64,000 bases of DNA. Origin: Gamsiella multidivaricata (taxonomy: Eukaryota; Mortierellomycota; Mortierellomycetes; Mortierellales; Mortierellaceae). The first letter of the stretch is position 1, and each line of letters starts with the position of its first letter. Shown in pieces: positions 57,533-64,000 of this stretch. The stretch is taken from the NCBI RefSeq assembly GCF_025024155.1, contig NW_026251795.1, positions 62,001 to 126,000 on the forward strand. The letters run 5' to 3'. The notes under the pieces are model-generated. The model worked only from the letters and a program-made list of their open reading frames with translations, searched no databases and was not told the origin of the DNA. The position numbers and the translations under genes are program-made.

Positions 57533-60229
57533 ATGAAAGGCACTCTAACACTTGTAATGGCGATGGTTCTTGTGTCCAACTTTCGGACCACTATTGCCAC
57601 CTGTCATCAGCGAGAACAAGGCGCTATGGAAACAGGAACCAAAGCCTCATCGATTCCCGGTATTCATAGTCCAATGGATGCCGGCCCTAGGAACAATTAC
57701 CTCGCCAAGGTAGCCGTGCCAACCAGCGACCAAGACGCTGTTTTCGGATATGATGAACATGGGACAGACGGGTCGATCTTGCAACCCATCAGCACGGATC
57801 CACCAATTTCCATATTCGCAAACCGTGCGCACGTCGTAAGTCCAGCGCGAGTCCGTGCAAAGGACAGATCAAGGCCAATTCCGACCAACAAGTTTTATGG
57901 AAACCTGGTTCTTGGCGACTCACATGCTCCCATTTGGACACATCCCTACGGCCTGCGATGGGACAGCAATGGTGCTGACCAGCAAGGTCTCGCCATCTCC
58001 CACATCGATGACAACTTGAAGGCGTTCGGATCTGCAGAACCACCTTCTGAAGCCTCCAGGTATTATATCAATCCGTTTCTGGTCAGCATAGGCCTCTCTG
58101 CGATGGAGTTTGATGCGCAGCATGATATGACCGTGGGTGACTTTGGAGAGTTTGGATGTACGATGGTTCTCTCGCCTGCGAGTGGGAGGTCTAGCGGCGA
58201 TGATCCGAAAGCATTTATTCGCGTGCCGATCGTCAGGGGCATGGCGTTTATTACGGGAGTGTACCAGGATTTGACACCGCGGATCTTTTCCAATATTCTA
58301 GTTCGGACATTAACCAAGGATCCTAGCTCGAGAAGCGATGGATGGGTCAAGTACAGGGTCTTGATCGAGGATGGAATCACCTGGTTACTGTATGCAAAGC
58401 CGGACAGAGCTGGGGATCCACCACTCCAGTTGGCGGTGCGAAGTCAAGGGCGGATCGAGGCGACGTCTGGCAAGTTTACAGGGCTGATTCAGATCGCTAA
58501 ATTGCCTGTCGGGAACGAGGTGGACGCTGAGAATCTATATGAGCGCTCAGTTGGAGTGTACGCGACCAAAGGCGACCTTGTTGTCCAGAAGAAATATGTC
58601 AGCGGGTAAGTGAAAGAACAATGGTCTTCTTGGCTTCCGTGTCGGGTCGCTGAACACGGCTCAATCCACTGATCTGTCTTTTTTTGCCATGCGAATTTGG
58701 TGGCGCGTAATAGCACTTCTGGAGGATACAAGATCAACTGGGACCTGACCGGCAACACCAACCAGGAGTTCATCCACTTCACTCTTCCACACCAACGGCA
58801 AGTCCTTACAGACTCCATAAAGGCTACCTCGCTCATACTTCCTTCGACCACCAAGGGGAAGATGATTGCATACACCGGCTCAACCTGGCGTCTGCATGAG
58901 CCCAAGCGTCTTTCAGTCGGGTTCTTGCCTGAAGATTGGTCCAAATCTGTCACTGATGCTCAACTGGACAAGATTCGAAAACAAGCTGCGCAGGATGTCG
59001 ATATGAACTTTGACCAGCAAACGAATCTGGACTCCATGTACTTTTCAGGCAAGGGGCTGGCCAAGTTTGCATTGCTTTGTCTAGTCGTCACAGACGTGCT
59101 TAAGGATAATGGACAATTGCAGCAGCAATGCTTGGACAAGTTGAAGCAATCGTTTGCGAGGTTCATGAATAACAAACAAATGTTTCCGCTGGTATATGAC
59201 ACGACCTGGAAGGGTCTTGTCAGCGTCCAGGGCCTTGAACATGGTGCCCTCTCCGACTTTGGCAACACCTGGTACAAGTAAGTGTGATGGTTTCCCCCGC
59301 TATAGGGTTTATAGGTGCGCTGCATGATATTTACCGTCGGTGCTGTGCTATCTTTCTCTTCCAATACTAGCGATCACCACTACCATTACGGTTACTTTAT
59401 CCACGCCGCGGCCATTATCCGGCACTTGGATCCACAATGGAAAGCCAATGATCTCACCACGTTCGTCAACAGCCTGCTTCGAGATGTTGCCAATCCATCG
59501 ACGCAGGACCCCTTCTTCCCAGTCTTCCGGTCCTTTGACTGGTTCATGGGGCACTCGTGGTCTCAGGGAATCTTTGCGTCTGCCGATGGCAAGGACGAGG
59601 AGTCGACATCCGAGGACATCAATCTCTACTATGCCATCGCACTCTGGGGCAAGGTCGCCAACCAGCCTGAGCTGGAGCAAATGGGCCAATTGATGCTCAC
59701 GGTCGCGCGTAGGAGTATTCAGTCGTACTTTTTGCTGGAGGATGATAACGTGAACCATCCAAAGGTCTTTATCGGTAACAAGGTGACAGGTATCTTGTTT
59801 GAGAACAAGGTCGATCATGCAACCTACTTTTCTTCGCGCATCGGTAAGGAGCTTTTTTTTTTTTCCGTGTTCATATTCAACATTGGGATGGGCTTGCATA
59901 TCTTTCTCTCTACAAAGACGTTGACAGTTGACGCTCGCTACGTTTCTCTTGTGTGTTTAGAATGCATCCAAGGCATCCAAATGATCCCTGCGACGCCCGC
60001 TTTGCCTTTAGTCCGTCGACGAGAGTTTGTGAGGCAGGAGTGGGACCAATTGCTCGCTGCACGGGTTGGACAGATCGAAGACGGGTGGAAGTCGATTTTG
60101 ATGATGAATTATGCGATGCTAGATAAGAACGGGGCATGGAGCTACTTTGCTGGAGAGGGACCTGTACCACTGGACGATGGCATGACCAGGACATGGGCCT
60201 TGTTCTACGTCGCTTCTCAGCACCAGTAG
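57533..60229 (+). CDS. Secreted GH81 endo-beta-1,3-glucanase
   Basis: The product is a 792-residue family GH81 glycosidase that cuts beta-1,3-glucan, for remodelling or lysing fungal walls. Inferred exons are 57533-58605, 58714-59277, 59371-59843 and 59961-60229. The first 24 residues are a signal peptide (LTLVMAMVLVSNF core). NKFYGNLVLGDSHAPIWTHP opens the catalytic part, typical of GH81. The catalytic Asp lies in NDHHYHYGYF, recreated at the exon 2/3 junction at about residue 547. FDWFMGHSWSQG follows. The paired catalytic Glu region is EESTSEDINLYYAIALWG (about residues 620-635). No carbohydrate-binding module or GPI signal is seen, so the enzyme is probably soluble and secreted. Reading from an in-frame upstream ATG-less extension was rejected in favour of the signal-peptide start. 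Confidence 0.93.
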
Positions 60230-61279
60230 GACGACTGCAGGAGTTTTTTTTATACTGCTTTCTTTGTTATGAAAATCAATTGGATGTTTTTCTATACTCC
60301 AAATTTTTCAATTTTTTTTTTTTTTTTTGGATCGATCAAATAAACAAACAACTACATATTGTTCAATTGCACTGGAAGACATTGGTTTTCATAATATTGT
60401 TCTCTTTATTTCAATTGCAACTGTAATGACACGCATGGCAAGCTACCGACAAAGGCCCGAAAAAAAATACCTATTGCAGCAGCGACAAGAAAAGACTGGT
60501 ATGGTTAGATTCAAGTTGATTCAAATGATCAGAGTGAGACCTGAATGAGGAAGGGGTGTGAAGATCTTTTTTCCTCTTTCTTTGCTCATTCCATAACCAA
60601 GTGAGCGGCAGTCTTTGTGGGGTTGTTTGGTAGTTTTTGTCAGAAGTATAGGCAATAAGTGTTTGTCCGCATAGTATGCTCGGAACAGGTCTGTAAAATT
60701 TGCTTCATCATATGAAGACATGCCAATTGGAGAGATGGAAGAAAGAGAGAGAGAGAGGAAGGATACACGAAAGATCCATGGAATCCATGGGAAGGGGAAG
60801 AAGGGAGGAGGTGGGTAGGTTACCTTGAAGAGTGGGGAGGAGTGAGAGATCTGTTTTGTTTGTCGGTCGAGGGGTCCTTTTATATGAAGAATTTTTTTTT
60901 TTCATTGTCACAGGTCAGGTGATGGCCTTGCTGAGCGAGAGGGAGGCAGGCAAAAGAAGGAAAGGAAGGAAATGAATGAAGGAAAGCATCCATCCCTTTT
61001 TCCTTCACACACCATCGCTTCGTTATAAAAGAATAAAAAAAATAAAAAAATAAAAACATTCAACCACCACTTCGGCCGATGGAATTCTCTTCTCCTTTCT
61101 CTCTTCTTCACACCTCAAAAACAAATCTCATCTCCAAGATAGAACCCGCCGCCCCTCACGCCTTCCCCATTTGAGTCCTACACTCTTCTTCAAACCTCGC
61201 CCTTATATCGTGCCCTTCCGCTCCACCAACGCTTCCCCCCACCTACCCACCCTCACTTACCTCTCCGACACCGCAAGTG
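60230..61279. other. Spacer between GH81 and SMG-family genes
   Basis: A T17 run at 60312-60328 and T/A-rich sequence follow the glucanase. A GAGAGA-rich stretch lies at about 60742-60762. The last 200 bases are a C-rich leader for the downstream gene. No gene is supported. Confidence 0.5.
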
Positions 61280-64000
61280 ATGAGCACAGCAAAGCCTGGC
61301 TTGACAGTTCCCTTCAATCCCCCAGACTCTGCCCCAAAAACCCGCTCCCGAAAGCACCGTTCCAACAACAGCAGCAATTATAACCACAACTCCCATCATC
61401 CAAAGAAGCTGGAAAAGAGCCCCTCCTTCAACAGCAACTTGCAAAATGGATTAATCAACCCCTCCCAACCTGGCGCCAGCACCAGTGCCAGCGCCAGCAA
61501 TGCCGATAACAGTGCCGTCAGCACCAGCGTTACCAACACCAGCGATGGAACCGGCATCCAGATGTCCCGCAGCGGATCTAGTAGTGGTCGACGTGATAGC
61601 TCCGCAGCCTCAGAGAATGACTCAGAAGCGACTACGGCAATGGTTTCCACACCGAAGACGACGGTCGAACGCTCGCGGGGTTCCCTCTCCAACCGAACCT
61701 CAGCCCATCGTCTCGCCGATCAAGGTTCATCCTCGAATCGAAGGGAGAACAGCAGCGCCGGCCCTGGCCGACCCTCGGGATCGTCAGGTCGTCTCTTTGA
61801 CCCCAAGAGGGACCCCGTTCCTGTCGTCTCTTCCACCTCTACGCAGCAGCAGATGTACGCTCGCTCCGGTGGTCCGGCTGAAACCAGGAACCCTAATTTG
61901 AATTTCCGCAAGCAGCAGCAGAACCAACGGCTCTACAACCCTAACCAGCCGCAGCCGCAGTCAGTGCGTCAGGGTGGCGCGTCCTCGGCATCGGCGCCTT
62001 ACCCTGCTGCGACCGCAGCAGCGCCCTCTCACCCGTCTTCGAAGCAGAGCTCAACCGTGTCGACATCGACTACGCCCTCGCCTATGGACGGGCTGGTCAA
62101 GCTGACCAAGGAAATCCAGCAGCTGGAAAAGAAGATGATGGAGAAGAGCAGCCGCAGGACATTGGATAGCGATGATGACCTGGAGAGCAGCTCTCGACAG
62201 AGCGGTAGCCTGTCCTGGACTCGACGCATCGACAACTCCAAAAGGTACAGTCCCTATACAAACACACTCAAACATAATCTTAGCCGTGCATATTTCTGGA
62301 ATGACTCAACACAGCAAAGTATGACCTAAAACGGCGCTAGTTTGAAAAAAAAAAAAGAAGCCGACAAGGGTGGTGTAACAGCCATGGCCGCATGAGAAGG
62401 CGACAATGCGGCTCGAGCGCAATTCTTTCTTCTGTCTACCTCTACGCATAATACAAAGGATGGCGGGCGTAATGCTAATCATGCACTTTTACAATCCTTC
62501 TCTACTTCATTATCTCACAGGTTGGCAACAAAGTACCTCAAGCTGATGCAGCTGGATTTCAAATCCTCGCTCAAGCACGACATCGACACCAGATGTTGGA
62601 AGCTCGCCATTTATCCGTTGATCGAGACTTTTCGAGCGGCCTTGCGAAATTCGGAGCACACCGCTTCGAGCGACGGCCATTCTCTCTCGGAATCGGATGA
62701 GGACCATGCGGAGAACATCAGGCACTACTTCACAGAATTTATTGGATTCGCTCAAGAATTTTACGCGACGTTGAAGACGACTCTGCAGAATCTGGAGGCC
62801 AAGCACAGTACACCTAATGGTGGCCTATCCCGCATGACTCAGCCTCCTCGCTGGCACCGGTGCATTGGTATCATGGGCGATCTTGCACGCTATCGATGGC
62901 TGCACAAGCTGGACGATGAGGCGTCTCCACCCACGGACTGGTTGATTGTGGCCCGACGATTTTATCGAGAGGCCATTGAACTTGGACCGTGCAATGGCAA
63001 GATGTACAACCAGCTCGCTCTTTTGGCTGGTTGCCGTGGATTAGAATCATTGTATTACTACAGCAAAAGGTAAGAGCATTTTTTTCAATGCTGTGCTTGA
63101 CATGCGATATCGTTATCTTTTGTGTTACAGAATAAGGTTTCTAAGCAACTCCACTTTTGCCATGTTCCATTTTGTTAGCTTGACTGTCAGGTCGTCGTTC
63201 ATGAATGCGCGTGATACATTAACATCGTTCTTTGCAGCAAACGAACAGATCCGGAGCATGCAGAGTCTGTCCCTGAAGCAAAACTCCAAAGCTCGACAGG
63301 TCGCCCTGGCTCATGCGACGCTCGAGGATTGCGAGGGATCGTTTCTTATACTGCATGCCATGCTCTTCGAAAAGATCAACCTCGACAATTTTGAAAAGCG
63401 ACTCAAGAACTTTTCGAAGCAACTCAAGGCTCTCCACACGCAGCGCAATCGCAGCGATATGGTCAAGGACCAGGAGATGCAGCCAACGCAGCCGACGCAG
63501 CCGAAGCGATGGGACGGATTTTACTTTATGCAGGCAGTTATCAACATTGCGGCAGTGTACGAGTTCAACTGGAGCGCCTCTGTGATTGCGAAGTCGAACA
63601 CTGCCTTTGGATCCTTGGCGGACCATCTCGCGACAGTGGCGACACTTCCATACTCATCCAAGTTGCTTTTGTCGACTATGGAGCAGTCCATGCGGCGATA
63701 TCTGACGAGCGTTGACAATATCAACAGCAAGGTGGCGTCCACACCGCTCGAAGAGCAGCAGGGCTGGCTTGTGTATTGCCATGTGATTCTGGTCTGGATG
63801 GCAGGACGACCCTTTGGATCTGGAAACGATATGGTCGTAAACTGGCGGATGATGGCAGACCATATGACCCTTCCGACATTCTGGACGACACTGACGACCT
63901 TTATGAACCACCACTGGAATCGATTGACGCCCTTTGAGCAGTCGGACATGCTTTCGGCCATTTCTGAGGAACTGACTGATAGTGCAGCAACGGATTCAAG
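61280..64000 (+). CDS. EST1/SMG5-7 family protein, 3' end cut by window edge
   Basis: This is a partial gene of the Est1/SMG family, whose members act in telomerase recruitment (Est1) or nonsense-mediated mRNA decay (SMG5/6/7). Inferred exons are 61280-62244, 62521-63069 and 63191-64000 onward. Exon 1 encodes about 320 low-complexity Ser/Asn/Gln/Pro-rich residues. The 14-3-3-like and helical-hairpin domain starts at about residue 300 (LVKLTKEIQQLEKKMME) and runs on in exon 2. The family hallmark is RRFYREAIELGPCNGKMYNQ, then LALLAGCRGLESLYYYSKR. Exon 3 continues with FFAANEQIRS and helical repeats, including WNRLTPFEQSD. The PIN domain that would mark SMG5/6 is not reached, so the subfamily is open. 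A second in-frame acceptor at 63130 would add 20 residues. Confidence 0.85.

Noticed and set aside
1..64000. Search for tRNA genes by B-box-like GGTTCGA words
   Set aside because: Hits such as 5809 and 47088 have no matching A-box, acceptor stem or cloverleaf; none called.

Overview
This window is nuclear DNA of a filamentous fungus. Genes are split by many short GT-AG introns (often GTAAGT...AG). AATAAA-type signals follow several stop codons, CT-rich leaders precede many start codons, and simple repeats and long T or A runs are common. The gene set (F-box/LRR protein, expanded-type FAD monooxygenase, Wee1-like kinase, GH81 glucanase, Ftr1 permease, Clu protein) and gene style suggest Mucoromycota, most likely a Mortierella relative. 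That placement is an inference; no rRNA or tRNA gene was found to anchor it.

Layout, left to right. 0-4.3 kb: a WAPL cohesin-release factor (- strand, cut by the left edge) and a six-exon FAD monooxygenase (- strand). 4.3-12.2 kb: gene-poor. It holds one small thioredoxin-fold gene that has lost its CxxC motif, plus decayed coding-like segments near 9-9.8 kb. 12.2-17.4 kb: an extended SDR epimerase-like gene and an M20 amidohydrolase, both +. 18.2-19.6 kb: an F-box/LRR gene (-). 21.3-27.2 kb: two adjacent mitochondrial assembly factors (COA1-like and ATP11-like, +) converging on transketolase (-). 27.2-31.1 kb: a gene desert. 31.1-35.6 kb: a SulP sulfate transporter (+) converging on a mitochondrial carrier (-). 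37.1-47.1 kb: a Wee1-like kinase, the Clu/TIF31 mitochondrial-distribution protein and an Ftr1 iron permease, all +. 48.1-55.3 kb: a bHLH transcription factor and a peroxisomal-type acyl-CoA oxidase, both -. 56.3-64 kb: a DNAJC8/Spf31-like splicing J-protein, a secreted GH81 endo-beta-1,3-glucanase and an EST1/SMG-family gene that runs off the right edge, all +.

No operon-like logic is expected or seen; these are mostly housekeeping genes. Mitochondrial functions recur (COA1, ATP11, carrier, Clu). The most testable regulatory signal is an inverted pair of ATCTGATAA sites upstream of the iron permease, matching the motif bound by fungal iron-responsive GATA factors. I did not find a convincing new multi-gene system. 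The oddest items are the CxxC-less thioredoxin-fold protein, the SDR with a displaced active-site tyrosine, a 19-nt micro-exon in the acyl-CoA oxidase, and the decayed coding segments at 9 kb.

Exon limits were inferred by eye from GT-AG sites and reading phase. For every complete multi-exon gene except the WAPL gene (truncated) and the SMG gene (truncated), the summed exon length is a multiple of three.
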